Below are positions 51,543-59,725 of a DNA stretch of 64,000 nt, in pieces. The stretch lies in contig NZ_VLLA01000001.1 of assembly GCF_007830635.1 (NCBI RefSeq), forward strand, positions 777,868 to 841,867. Reading direction: 5' to 3'. The notes below the pieces were generated by a model. It did no database searches and had not been told where the DNA came from. It saw only the letters and a program-made list of their open reading frames with translations. This DNA is from Bradyrhizobium huanghuaihaiense. GTDB lineage: Bacteria; Pseudomonadota; Alphaproteobacteria; Rhizobiales; Xanthobacteraceae. The position numbers were made by a program, and so were the translations under genes. Each line of letters begins with the position of its first letter. Positions within the stretch are counted from its first letter, which is position 1.

Positions 51543-51758
51543 ATGCGACAACTAGTAGCAATCCTCATCTTCGCCATGGCGGCTACCGTGGCGCAGGCAA
51601 AGCAGGACGGGGACGCTCGACCCACAGGCCGGTCTAAAGATCCGCCCAGGGCGTCCGTAACAACTCCCGACCGATTGCTTTGGCCTCAAGACGTTCGCAA
51701 CAAGGCGCGCGGCAAGACCGTTGAGACCATCATTCCCGACATTTGCACCGGTTGCTGA
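51543..51758 (+). CDS. Small secreted protein with C-terminal PDICTGC motif (71 aa)
   Basis: Signal peptide MRQLVAILIFAMAATVAQA, a polar middle, and the ending TIIPDICTGC. It shares this tail with the protein at 29079-29318. The two Cys are the only ones in the mature part of each, so they likely act together (disulfide or metal). The ribosome site is weak (CGGAGCTGCAAA). It is located 3' of the HtrA gene. Confidence 0.6.
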   Translation: MRQLVAILIFAMAATVAQAKQDGDARPTGRSKDPPRASVTTPDRLLWPQDVRNKARGKTVETIIPDICTGC

Positions 51759-52076
51759 GCAGGCGCTCAAGCAGGCCCAAAGTCGTGCGGAAATCCGCTC
51801 TGAAGGCCGCCGAGATGGACTGTATAGCCAGCCCTGCGAGGAGCGCATCGGATATTCTTCCCATGACATCCGATCCGATTTGCCTCAAAAGCCGGACGAG
51901 ATGTCGGTGGCACCCACCGGTGATGATTAGGGACAGCCGATCATCAGGTCGCTTCTTCGATCCAACTCGGGGCTCCAGCACGACCGCCGAGGCGCCTCGG
52001 GCTGGCGATTATCTGATCGTGACGATCTCGACAGGAGACTTGAAGGAACGTTCATCGGAAACTTCCAATGGCCGCG
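51759..52076. other. Intergenic, nothing found
   Basis: About 320 nt with no supportable gene or hairpin; frames are short and shadow-like. Confidence 0.4.
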
Positions 52077-52241
52077 TTACCGCGGTTGCTGTTCAACCGA
52101 CGAGGTGACGACGGCGGGAGCCTCTGGGTTTATTGCCGGGGGATCCGGGCGCGTTACGAGGTAGAGCTCGCCCGCTACCAGCATGACGGCGGCGACCGCC
52201 ACGCCAAACATGGCCAGCACAAGATCGTAAAAGTCGTCCAT
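52077..52241 (-). CDS. Single-helix membrane microprotein, MDDxYDLVLxMF family (54 aa)
   Basis: MDDFYDLVLAMFGVAVAAVMLVAGELYLVTRPDPP has an acidic start, one helix and a short Pro-rich tail. Relatives with the same start are at 47107 (frameshifted) and 54194. The ribosome site before the ATG at 52241 is weak. Conservation of the first 12 residues across the three argues for a real gene. Function unknown; it may assemble with other small membrane proteins under stress. Confidence 0.55.
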   Translation of the reverse strand: MDDFYDLVLAMFGVAVAAVMLVAGELYLVTRPDPPAINPEAPAVVTSSVEQQPR

Positions 52242-52627
52242 CACATTCGAAATTCGACGCGCGCAGGATGGAGCCATCGCCTTTGGCTATCCGCGCGAGC
52301 GCTAGTGGAGAATAACAGCGGGTCGAAAGACCTTTGGCTATCCGCGACAGGCGCCGTTGTGAACGGCGGGCAATGGCTCCGCCTCATCGAACGTCGTACG
52401 AAATAATTCGTTCCCGATTGTTGCTGTCGCCACCCCGCCGTCGTCAATGCGGTTGCATTCCTTTGGGTCCAGCCGGGTAACGTCGTTATGGCTCGAACGC
52501 AGTTGCGATGGCCTAAGCGCAGGAGCTGCGAGGGGCAGCTTTAACGATTGTTCATCAAAATTAAATGTTTGATATTCCGCAACTTCCGCCGTCTTTTCGG
52601 TTTCTCGGGTCCCAAAAGGAGGGACAC
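52242..52627. other. Intergenic with a 15-bp direct repeat
   Basis: Apart from CTTTGGCTATCCGCG repeated at 52281 and 52332, I see no gene. The last 100 nt are AT-richer (AATTAAATGTTTGATATTCC) and probably hold the promoter of the gene at 52628. Confidence 0.4.
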
Positions 52628-52885
52628 ATGAAACCAAAATCTGCTCTTGTTGGCTTGTTCTCGCTCGCCGCTGTTGGATTGGCGCCGCAGTTGGCATCAG
52701 CCATGCCGAACGGCTTGCCGCATGCCAACCAGATTTCGAACGTCGAGCAAGTCCGCTGGGTCTGCAACCCGTGGGGCGGCTGCTGGTGGCGGCCGAACTA
52801 CTATCGCTCCTACGGCTTCTACCCCGTGCCACGCTTCGGTCATCGACATTGGGGCTGGCACCATCGCGGTGGGCGCCGGCGGTAA
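52628..52885 (+). CDS. Small secreted Trp/Tyr/His-rich protein (85 aa)
   Basis: Signal peptide SALVGLFSLAAVGLAPQLASA is followed by VEQVRWVCNPWGGCWWRPNYYRSYGFYPVPRFGHRHWGWHHRGG, a Trp/His/Arg-rich segment with two Cys (VCNPWGGCWW). Such proteins are common in Bradyrhizobium and related genera without known role; the pattern suggests metal or envelope binding. AAAAGGAGGGACAC precedes the ATG at 52628. A hairpin terminator follows. Confidence 0.75.
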   Translation: MKPKSALVGLFSLAAVGLAPQLASAMPNGLPHANQISNVEQVRWVCNPWGGCWWRPNYYRSYGFYPVPRFGHRHWGWHHRGGRRR

Positions 52886-52891
52886 GCTGCC

Positions 52892-52914
52892 GGGGGTTTC
52901 GGCCCCCATTTTGT
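52892..52914 (+). terminator. Rho-independent terminator
   Basis: GGGGG, loop TTTCGG, CCCCC, then ATTTTGTT, shortly after the stop of the Trp-rich gene. Confidence 0.65.
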
Positions 52915-52980
52915 TAGTGCTGGCGAAAAGGGTGCCCCTCCGAATCGGCTTTTCTCCTAACGCCAAAATTTTTACCGACC

Positions 52981-53008
52981 CTTGAAACCAAATTCGGTTT
53001 TCATAATT
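52981..53008 (+). promoter_or_regulatory. Heat-shock (RpoH-type) promoter of hsp20-5
   Basis: CTTGAAAC, 14 nt, then ATAATT. The -35 box is identical to those at 29620 and 49788; the second box differs (ATAATT), with a CTAG following 2 nt later. The predicted start fits a roughly 100-nt ROSE leader. Confidence 0.5.
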
Positions 53009-53114
53009 TTCTAGTCGCCACCGCAGGGTGGCCCGGGCGCCTTAGGGCCCGGAGACGGGCACCGGTCGTGTCCGGTGCCGCTTGTAACCATTTTGCTCTT
53101 TGGAGGATCTGGCC
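53009..53114 (+). ncRNA. ROSE-type RNA thermometer, hsp20-5 leader
   Basis: Nested hairpins (GGCCCGGGCGCC-like arms, then GGGCACCGG..CCGGTGCC) lead to CTTGTAACC-ATTTTGCTC-TTTGGAGGAT before the ATG. TTGCTC opposite GGAGGA is the diagnostic ROSE 3' hairpin. The overall layout matches the classical Bradyrhizobium hspA ROSE element as I remember it. Confidence 0.85.
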
Positions 53115-53561
53115 ATGCGCACTTACGACTTCTCTCCCCTCTGGCGTTCGACCATCGGTTTTGACCGCCTGTTCGACCTCGCGGAATCCGCACAGCGGGC
53201 GACCGAGGACAATTACCCGCCCTACAACATCGAACGGCTCGGCGAGGACAGCTATCAGATATCGCTCGCGGTGGCCGGCTTCTCGCCCGACGAAATCTCG
53301 ATCACCGCCGAGCAGAACGTCGTGACGATCGAAGGCAACAAGCCCGAAAAAGCCGAACGTCAATTCCTGTACAGAGGTATTTCGACTCGCCACTTCAAAC
53401 GCCAGTTCAACTTGGCTGATTACGTCCAGGTCAAGAACGCGTCGTTCGATAACGGTCTGCTTAAGATCGAACTGGTCCGGGAAATCCCCGAGGCCATGAA
53501 GCCGCGGCGGATCGCCATCAACGGCAGCAACGTTCATCAGATCGAAGCCAAGGCGGCTTGA
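53115..53561 (+). CDS. Small heat-shock protein Hsp20 (class A-like)
   Basis: 148 aa: MRTYDFSPLWRSTIGFDRLFDLAESAQRATEDNYPPYNIERLGEDSYQISLAVAGFSPDEISITAEQNVVTIEG ... FNLADYVQVKNASFDNGLLKIELVREIPEAMKPRRIAI. It is the typical HspA-type protein and the fifth hsp20 in the window. It heads a plus-strand operon with three small genes downstream (53635, 53969, 54194). Confidence 0.95.
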   Translation: MRTYDFSPLWRSTIGFDRLFDLAESAQRATEDNYPPYNIERLGEDSYQISLAVAGFSPDEISITAEQNVVTIEGNKPEKAERQFLYRGISTRHFKRQFNLADYVQVKNASFDNGLLKIELVREIPEAMKPRRIAINGSNVHQIEAKAA

Positions 53562-53634
53562 GCGAATACCGTGCGGCGGCCCGGCCGCGTTGGGTCGGGC
53601 TGCCGCTCACCCTCGTCTTAGAACGGAGGAACAC

Positions 53635-53958
53635 ATGCGGCCGACGACCGCCACCCACGACAACGTTTTCGACTTCCAGGCGCTGCTGCACCCCGGCACC
53701 GTCTTCGAGCATCCCAAGGACGTGGTATCGCATCCGGATCTGACGCTGGCCGAGAAGCGGGCGATCCTTGCCTCCTGGGCTTCCGACGCTTCAGCGATCG
53801 CCTCATGTCCCGCGTTGCGGGCTCCGGAAGGACTGAAGGCGCCGGTAAGCATTGACGCCATCCTTGAGGCGTTATGTGAACTCGATGGCGGCCCGCGCAA
53901 CCCGCCTGGTGGCACACCAAAGCGCCGGTTCTCAACGGCGCGGGCGCTGGCAGCTTGA
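53635..53958 (+). CDS. Stand-alone companion-domain protein (107 aa)
   Basis: HPKDVVSHPDLTLAEKRAILASWASDASAIASCPALRAPEGLKAPVSIDAILEALCELDGG matches the second domain of the protein at 47855 (DPKHVLLDSNLSPTRKRDILRRRALDAYQ...RLQEVIDALLDLE). It is therefore an unfused form of that domain. The ATG at 53635 follows CGGAGGAACAC. It comes second in the hsp20-5 operon (73 nt after hsp20). Function unknown, but the repeated tie to hsp20 genes is informative. Confidence 0.7.
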   Translation: MRPTTATHDNVFDFQALLHPGTVFEHPKDVVSHPDLTLAEKRAILASWASDASAIASCPALRAPEGLKAPVSIDAILEALCELDGGPRNPPGGTPKRRFSTARALAA

Positions 53959-53968
53959 GGAGGTACGC

Positions 53969-54172
53969 ATGGATGATATCCGGTTACCTCGTCACGTGAT
54001 CGACCGGCTGGAGCATCGCTGGGCTAACCGGCTGCAGCAGGACGCGAAGGCATGGAGCGGCGATAGGGGCCGTTCGGTCCGGTTACGCCATGTGCAGTCC
54101 TACGGTCCGCGAGACATCCCTGTCACCGTCAAACGTTCTCGCCGTCCTGCGGAGGCCTTTAGGTTCGAATAG
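53969..54172 (+). CDS. Small basic protein (67 aa) in hsp20 operon
   Basis: MDDIRLPRHVIDRLEHRWANRLQQDAKAWSGDRGRSVRLRHVQSYGPRDIPVTVKRSRRP: a helical, Arg-rich small protein seen in several rhizobia near stress genes, function unknown. GAGGAGG is directly upstream. It starts 10 nt after the preceding stop, so it is co-translated. Confidence 0.65.
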   Translation: MDDIRLPRHVIDRLEHRWANRLQQDAKAWSGDRGRSVRLRHVQSYGPRDIPVTVKRSRRPAEAFRFE

Positions 54173-54193
54173 AACCGCAAGACTTCGAAAGCG

Positions 54194-54415
54194 ATGGATG
54201 ACCCATACGATCTAGTGCTGGGCATGTTTGCTTTGGCGATGGCTGTCGTCCACGCGCAACCGTCCCAGGCGACAGGACGACTGAAGTACGATCGCCCGAA
54301 CGAGAGGAAGCGGATTTTTTCATACGGCAATCTATGGATGCCGCCCCGAACTGCGATCGTCGACGTGGCACGACGTGGAAAGCGTTTACCATCCGCTCGA
54401 ATCCGCTTGAGCTGA
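54194..54415 (+). CDS. Divergent MDDxYDLVLxMF protein (73 aa), possibly decayed
   Basis: MDDPYDLVLGMFALAMAVVHAQPS shares its start with the microproteins at 52077 and 47107 but the helix is cut short and the rest (GRLKYDRPNERKRIFSYGNLWMPP...) is polar. It may be a broken copy whose 3' part has been replaced. It lies 21 nt after the 67-aa gene; there is no good ribosome site. Confidence 0.35.
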   Translation: MDDPYDLVLGMFALAMAVVHAQPSQATGRLKYDRPNERKRIFSYGNLWMPPRTAIVDVARRGKRLPSARIRLS

Positions 54416-54571
54416 GTTTCGGATTCCGGTACATACTGGCGGTACACACAACCCACCGCGGTTGTCTGGAAACGCTGATTTTACAGCGGTTTTCGAGGTC
54501 CTCGGGACCCTGGCAGAGAATCCCTCCCTCTCCGCCATATCAACACGACGCCTCCAAATAGCTCCGCAAAA

Positions 54572-55483
54572 TCAGCCTGATGCCGGTGCCGCTCGGCCCG
54601 CCAGCACTGTCCGTGCCGTCGTCACAAACGCCTGCGCCGCCGGCGACAGCGTCCGGCCCTGGCGCTGCAGCAGCGACACCGGCCGCGTGAGGGCGGGCCG
54701 CACCAGCGGCCTTGCGATCAGCGTCGGAAACTGGTCGGCCGGCAGCATCGTGGCGGGGAGGATGGCGAGGCCGAGGCCTTGCGCGGTCATGGCGAGCGCG
54801 GTGTTGATCAGCGTCACTTCATAGGTCGGATCGAGGCGCTTGCCCTGCGCGCTCAGCGCCTGATCGATCTGCATGCGGATGCGTGTCTCGCGGCGCATCG
54901 CGATCGTCGGCAGTTGCGCGAGCTCGTCCCATGTCAGGGAGCGGCGTGCGGCGAAGTCGGCGGTGCGGCGGCCGATGGCGCTGAGGCGGCCGCTCGTCAG
55001 CGTCTCGATCGTCATGTCGGCGAATTCGCCCTCCACGCTGCCGATCGCGAACTCCGCGTCGGTCGCGCTCAGGCGCGACACGAGATCGTCGGCGGCAACG
55101 TCCCGCATGTCGATCTCGATGTCGGGATGGCCAGCGCGGAATCTTGCGAGCACCAGGGGCAGCAGCGCCGAGGCGGTGCCGGCCGAGGCGAGAAACGCGA
55201 CGCGGCCGGCGCGGGCCTGTGCGAGGTCGCGCATTCGGCGCGACAGGCCGTGCGCATCGCTCAGCATGCGTTCGGCGGCGTGGACGGCTTCATCGGCGGC
55301 CAGCGTCGGCTGCACCGAGCGCGTGGAGCGGTCGAACAGTTTGACGCCGAGCTGGGCTTCGAGCTGCTGGATCAACAGGCTCGCCGCCGATTGCGTGATT
55401 CCGAGCTCGCGGGCGGCCCGCGTGATGCTGCGTGTCCGGTACACGCCTGTGAAGGCCCGCAATTGACGCAAGGTGACATTCAT
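54572..55483 (-). CDS. LysR-family transcriptional regulator
   Basis: This activator/repressor has a winged HTH at the N-terminus (MNVTLRQLRAFTGVYRTRSITRAARELGITQSAASLLIQQLEAQLGVKLFDRSTR) and an effector-binding domain (GRVAFLASAGTASALLPLVLARFRAGHPDIEIDMRDV). 303 aa, full length. The ATG at 55483 fits the family start. It is divergent from the monooxygenase with 113 nt between, where a LysR-type site sits; it very likely controls the monooxygenase-Bug unit. Confidence 0.93.
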   Translation of the reverse strand: MNVTLRQLRAFTGVYRTRSITRAARELGITQSAASLLIQQLEAQLGVKLFDRSTRSVQPTLAADEAVHAAERMLSDAHGLSRRMRDLAQARAGRVAFLASAGTASALLPLVLARFRAGHPDIEIDMRDVAADDLVSRLSATDAEFAIGSVEGEFADMTIETLTSGRLSAIGRRTADFAARRSLTWDELAQLPTIAMRRETRIRMQIDQALSAQGKRLDPTYEVTLINTALAMTAQGLGLAILPATMLPADQFPTLIARPLVRPALTRPVSLLQRQGRTLSPAAQAFVTTARTVLAGRAAPASG

Positions 55484-55491
55484 AGGCAAAG

Positions 55492-55507
55492 CTCATGAAT
55501 TGATGAG
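55492..55507. promoter_or_regulatory. LysR-type binding site
   Basis: CTCAT-GAATTG-ATGAG, a 16-bp palindrome in the LysR/monooxygenase intergenic gap and close to the T-N11-A layout of LysR boxes. Position close to the lysR start also fits autorepression. Confidence 0.5.
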
Positions 55508-55596
55508 TTCTTTCCGGCTTATCGCATAAACGGACCTGCAATAAAATGCATGCTGCGTGGGCAACGAATCCGCGGTGACAAGGGACGGAAACGAAC

Positions 55597-57237
55597 ATGA
55601 GGACACAGGTACTGGTGGTGGGCGCCGGGCCCGTCGGATTGACCGCGGCGATGGATCTGGCCTCGCGCGGAATCGACGTCGTCGTCGCGGAGATGCGTCA
55701 CGCCGGCGATCCGCCCAGCGTCAAGTGCAACCATGTGTCGGCGCGCTCGATGGAGATTTTTCGACGGCTCGGCGTTGCCGCCAAGCTGCGCGATGCGGGC
55801 CTCCCTGCGGACTTTCCCAACGACTGCTCCTACCGGACCACGGCGACCGGCATCGAGCTCTGCCGCATCGACATTCCCTCCCGCGCGCGCCGCTACAGCG
55901 CGACCGGCGGCCCCGACACCTGGTGGCCGACCCCCGAGCCGCCGCACCGGATCAACCAGGTCTATCTCGAGCCGATCCTGTTCAGCCATGCCGCGGCGCA
56001 GCCGCGGATCAAGATCCTGGCGCGCACGGAAATCACCGAGATCGAACAGGACGGCGACCATGTCGTCGCGCTGGCGCGCGACCTCGACAGCGGCGCTTCG
56101 CTCCGCATCGAAGCGTCCTTCGTGATCGGCTGCGACGGCAGCCGGTCCCTCGTTCGCAAAGCGATCGGCGCCAGCCTGTCCGGCACGCCGGTGATCCAGC
56201 GCGTGCAGTCGACCTTCATCGAAGCGCCGCAACTGAAGGAGTTGATGGGCGCGCACAAGCCAGCCTGGATGGTGCTCTCGCTCAATCCGCGCCGCTCCGG
56301 CACCACGGTTGCGATCGACGGTCACGACCGCTGGCTGATCCACAATCATCTGAAGCCGGACGAGCCCGAGTTCGATTCGGTCGATCGCGACTGGTCGATC
56401 CGCGCCATCCTCGGCGTCGACGAGCGCTTCGAATACAAAGTTCTCAGCAAAGAAGATTGGGTCGGACGCCGGCTCGTGGCCGATCGCTTCCGCGACCGCA
56501 GGGTCTTCATCTGCGGCGACGCCGCGCATCTGTGGATGCCCTATGCCGGCTACGGCATGAATGCGGGCATTGCGGACGCCGTCGACCTCTGCTGGCAATT
56601 GGCGGCACATCTGAACGGCTGGGCGCCGGCTGCGATCCTCGATGCCTATGAGGCGGAGCGCCAGCCGATCACCGAGCAGGTGTCGCGCTTTGCGATGGAC
56701 CACGCGATGAAGATGATGGCGCAGCGCGGCGGCGTCTCGGCGGAGATCGAGGACGACACGCCACGCGGCCAGGCGGCGCGCGCGGCGCTGGCGAGGGCAG
56801 CCTACGATCTCAACGTGCAGCAATATTGCTGCGCCGGCCTCAACTTCGGCTACTATTACGATGCCTCGCCGATCATCGCCTATGATGGCGAGACACCGCC
56901 GCCTTACGCGATGGGCAGCTTCACGCCCTCCACCGTGCCGGGCGCTCGCGCACCGCATCTGTTCCTGCGCGACGGGCGGTCGCTCTACGATGCGTTCGGC
57001 GCCGGCTACACATTGCTGCGGTTCGACCCGGCGATCGATGTGACGCGGCTGCAGTCCGCAGCAAGGGAGCGTGGCGTGCCGCTCGCGCTGGTCGACATCG
57101 CGCCTGATGAGGCGAACGGCGCCTATGCCGAGAAACTGGTGTTGGCGCGGCCCGATCAGCACGTCGCGTGGCGCGGGCAGGCCGCGCCGGAAAATCCACT
57201 CGGCTTGCTGGCGCGCATCACCGGCGCTGCGGCGTAA
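55597..57237 (+). CDS. FAD-dependent aromatic monooxygenase
   Basis: This is a predicted class A flavoprotein hydroxylase (UbiH/MhpA/PheA type) using NAD(P)H and O2. 546 aa: FAD GxGxxG in VLVVGAGPVGLTAAMDLASRGIDVVVAE, DG motif VIGCDGSRSLVRKAIG, GD motif VFICGDAAHLWMPYAGYGMNAGIADAVDL. The C-terminal thioredoxin-like region (about 440-546) is as in phenol/3-HPP hydroxylases. It is followed by a Bug receptor. The substrate is unknown; an aromatic acid or tetracycline-like scaffold would fit. Confidence 0.93.
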   Translation: MRTQVLVVGAGPVGLTAAMDLASRGIDVVVAEMRHAGDPPSVKCNHVSARSMEIFRRLGVAAKLRDAGLPADFPNDCSYRTTATGIELCRIDIPSRARRYSATGGPDTWWPTPEPPHRINQVYLEPILFSHAAAQPRIKILARTEITEIEQDGDHVVALARDLDSGASLRIEASFVIGCDGSRSLVRKAIGASLSGTPVIQRVQSTFIEAPQLKELMGAHKPAWMVLSLNPRRSGTTVAIDGHDRWLIHNHLKPDEPEFDSVDRDWSIRAILGVDERFEYKVLSKEDWVGRRLVADRFRDRRVFICGDAAHLWMPYAGYGMNAGIADAVDLCWQLAAHLNGWAPAAILDAYEAERQPITEQVSRFAMDHAMKMMAQRGGVSAEIEDDTPRGQAARAALARAAYDLNVQQYCCAGLNFGYYYDASPIIAYDGETPPPYAMGSFTPSTVPGARAPHLFLRDGRSLYDAFGAGYTLLRFDPAIDVTRLQSAARERGVPLALVDIAPDEANGAYAEKLVLARPDQHVAWRGQAAPENPLGLLARITGAAA

Positions 57238-57316
57238 GACAACTTCAAGCGGACAGCCTGGCGGTGCGAGACGCCGGCTGTGTTTCAAGAACAAAAGCAC
57301 ACTTAAGGAGGAGAAC

Positions 57317-58297
57317 GTGTTTCACGTTGCAAGGCGCCGCATCCTGGCCGTGCTGACGGCTGCGACTTTCGCCGTGTTGCCGCTGGAGGCGGGCCGCGCC
57401 GCCTATCCCGAGCAATTGATCAAGGTCATCGTGACCTTCCCGCCCGGCGGCAGCGCCGACACCGTCATCCGCGCGCTCGAGCCGCTGGTTGCGGCCGAGC
57501 TCAAGCAGAGCCTGGTCATCGAGAACCGCGCGGGCGCGGGCGGCAACATCGGCATGGCCGCGGTCGCGCAGGCCAAGCCCGACGGCTACACGCTCGGTGT
57601 TGCGCCGGCGGGTGCGCTCACGGTGAATCCGCACCTCAATGCCGCGATGCCATTCGAGCTGAAGGACCTCGCGCCCATCACCTTGCTCGCGGAAATTCCC
57701 TTCGTGCTGGTCGCCTCCGCGAATATCCCGGCGCACACCGCCGCGGAGACTATTGCGCTCGCCAAGGCCAAGCCGGGCGCGCTGTCGATCGGGCATGGCG
57801 GCAACTCGACGGCCATGCATTTGACCGCCGCCCTGTTCACGCAGAAGACCGGGATCGCCATGGAGCTGGTCCCGTATCGTGGGACCGCGCCCGCGACGGT
57901 CGATGTTCTCGCAGGCCATGTCCCCTTCGCCGTGCTGGACATCCCGGCATCGCGGCAATTGATCCTCGACGGCAAGCTCAACGCGATCGGCGTGTCCTCC
58001 GCGCGCCGCCTCCCGTCCTTGCCCGATGTGCCGACACTGGCCGAGAGCGGCGTCGCCGGTTTCGAATCCGTCGGCTGGTTCGGGCTCGTTGCTCCCGCCG
58101 GCACGCCCGCGGATGCCATCGGCAGGCTGAACGCAGCCTTTACCAAAGCTCTGAAGGATCCCTCGGTGGCGGAGAAGATCCGGACCCTCGGCGCAGAGCC
58201 GGCACCGATGGCGCCCGAGCAGTTCGGCCGCTTCATTCAGAGCGAGAGCACGAAATGGGGCAAGCTCATCAGCGAGGCCGGCATCAAGGCGAATTAG
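57317..58297 (+). CDS. Bug-family (TTT) periplasmic solute-binding protein
   Basis: 326 aa. Signal peptide RRILAVLTAATFAVLPLEAGRAA, then YPEQLIKVIVTFPPGGSADTVIRALEPLVAAEL and NRAGAGGNIGMAAVAQAKPDGYTL, the signature of Bug receptors. The GTG at 57317 follows GGAGGAGAAC. It binds organic acids or similar; no TctA/TctB membrane genes are nearby, as often for Bug genes. It probably serves the pathway of the upstream monooxygenase. Confidence 0.93.
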   Translation: MFHVARRRILAVLTAATFAVLPLEAGRAAYPEQLIKVIVTFPPGGSADTVIRALEPLVAAELKQSLVIENRAGAGGNIGMAAVAQAKPDGYTLGVAPAGALTVNPHLNAAMPFELKDLAPITLLAEIPFVLVASANIPAHTAAETIALAKAKPGALSIGHGGNSTAMHLTAALFTQKTGIAMELVPYRGTAPATVDVLAGHVPFAVLDIPASRQLILDGKLNAIGVSSARRLPSLPDVPTLAESGVAGFESVGWFGLVAPAGTPADAIGRLNAAFTKALKDPSVAEKIRTLGAEPAPMAPEQFGRFIQSESTKWGKLISEAGIKAN

Positions 58298-58415
58298 GTT
58301 CACTCTTCACGCCAACTTAGCCGGCGACATCGGCTCCTTCCGCTGCCTCGCGATCGATCGGCGCCACGCCGCCGACCGCTCCTTCGCGTGCGCAATGTCC
58401 ACCGCCGTACGCCCG

Positions 58416-59453
58416 CTAACGCGCGGCGATGCCTGCGCTCTCGATCACCCGCTTGTAGCGCGCGGTCTCCTCGACGATGAACGGCTCCATCTCGGTCGGC
58501 CCCTTGTCGGCGATCGACACCTGGCCGTTGGCGGCGAGATCCGCGACGATGGCGGGGTCGGCGAGCGCGGCGGCCAGCGCCTCGGAGAGCCTGCCCACGA
58601 TTCTCGGGTCGGTCCCGGCCGGGACCGAGACCCAGGTCGAGCCGACACTGACGGCGTCCGGGTAGCCGGCCTCCAGCACCGTCGGCGCGTCGGGCAGCGC
58701 GGCCAGCCGCGCCGTGCCGGTGGTGCCGAGCACCTTGACCTTGCCGGTGTCGATCAGCGGCCTGAGCACGGTAAGGTAGTCGAAGGAGACGTCCAGGATG
58801 CCCGACATCATGTCAGTCATCTGGCTCGAGCCCGACTTGTAGGGCACGTGGGTCAGCTTGATGCCGGCGGCCGCCTGGAACATCTCGCCGGCAAGGTGCT
58901 GGGCAGTGCCGGGGCCGGGGGAGCCGAAATTGACCTTGCCCGGGTTGGCCTTCGCGTAGGCGACGAACTCAGCCAGCGTGCTGTAGGGCGCTGCTGCGGT
59001 CGCGACGAGGATCTGGTTCGCCGAGCTCACGCCGCGGATATGGACGTAGCTCTTGAGCGGATCGTAGTTGAGCTTCGCCAGCCCCAGGTTCGGCTGGATC
59101 GTCATCGGCCCGCCGGAGGCGTAGAGCACGGTGTAGCCGTCGGGTTGGGCCCGGGCAACGAACTCCGTCCCAATGGTCCCGCCAGCGCCAGGTCGGTTCT
59201 CCACCACCACGGGCTGCCCAAGCCGCGTCCGCAGCAGCTCCGCGATCTTGCGCGAGACGAGGTCGGTGACGCCGCCGGCCCCGAACGGCACCACCCAGGT
59301 GATCGCGCGGTTCGGCCAGGATTCCGCGGCCGTCTGAGCCCTCGCGGCGCTCACCTGGAACGCCAGCGTCGTCGCGGCGGCGAGACACAGGAGCGCTCTC
59401 ATCACCGTGGATCCGGGGCGACCGCTCAGGCCGCCGCCCGCGCCAAATCCCAT
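58416..59453 (-). CDS. Bug-family (TTT) periplasmic solute-binding protein
   Basis: 345 aa. Signal peptide (MRALLCLAAATTLAFQVSAARA from an internal Met at 59402, or longer from 59453), then WPNRAITWVVPFGAGGVTDLVSRKIAELL, NRPGAGGTIGTEFVARAQPDGYTVLYAS and PYKSGSSQMTDMMSG. GGGAGGACTTCATCC precedes the ATG at 59453. It is convergent with the first Bug gene and not closely similar to it. Confidence 0.92.
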   Translation of the reverse strand: MGFGAGGGLSGRPGSTVMRALLCLAAATTLAFQVSAARAQTAAESWPNRAITWVVPFGAGGVTDLVSRKIAELLRTRLGQPVVVENRPGAGGTIGTEFVARAQPDGYTVLYASGGPMTIQPNLGLAKLNYDPLKSYVHIRGVSSANQILVATAAAPYSTLAEFVAYAKANPGKVNFGSPGPGTAQHLAGEMFQAAAGIKLTHVPYKSGSSQMTDMMSGILDVSFDYLTVLRPLIDTGKVKVLGTTGTARLAALPDAPTVLEAGYPDAVSVGSTWVSVPAGTDPRIVGRLSEALAAALADPAIVADLAANGQVSIADKGPTEMEPFIVEETARYKRVIESAGIAAR

Positions 59454-59725
59454 GGATGAAGTCCTCCCTCGCTGCAGCGTGGCCGTTTACGGCCATGTTG
59501 ACCGAAAGTTACAGCTTTGAGTCTCCTCCAACCATTGGCGCAGTCCGAGCATCTCTTTTGCAAAATATGAAAAGATCGATGAATCGCTTTCAGGCCATGA
59601 GCTGCTCGTCAGCACTGTCCGCGAGCGCAGCTTCTCGGCGGCCGGCCGCCCGTTGAACCTGCCGGCCGCGGGGGCCGACCTAGCAACAGCCCGCCGGCCG
59701 GCAGGGAACGAGGTCATTTACGACG

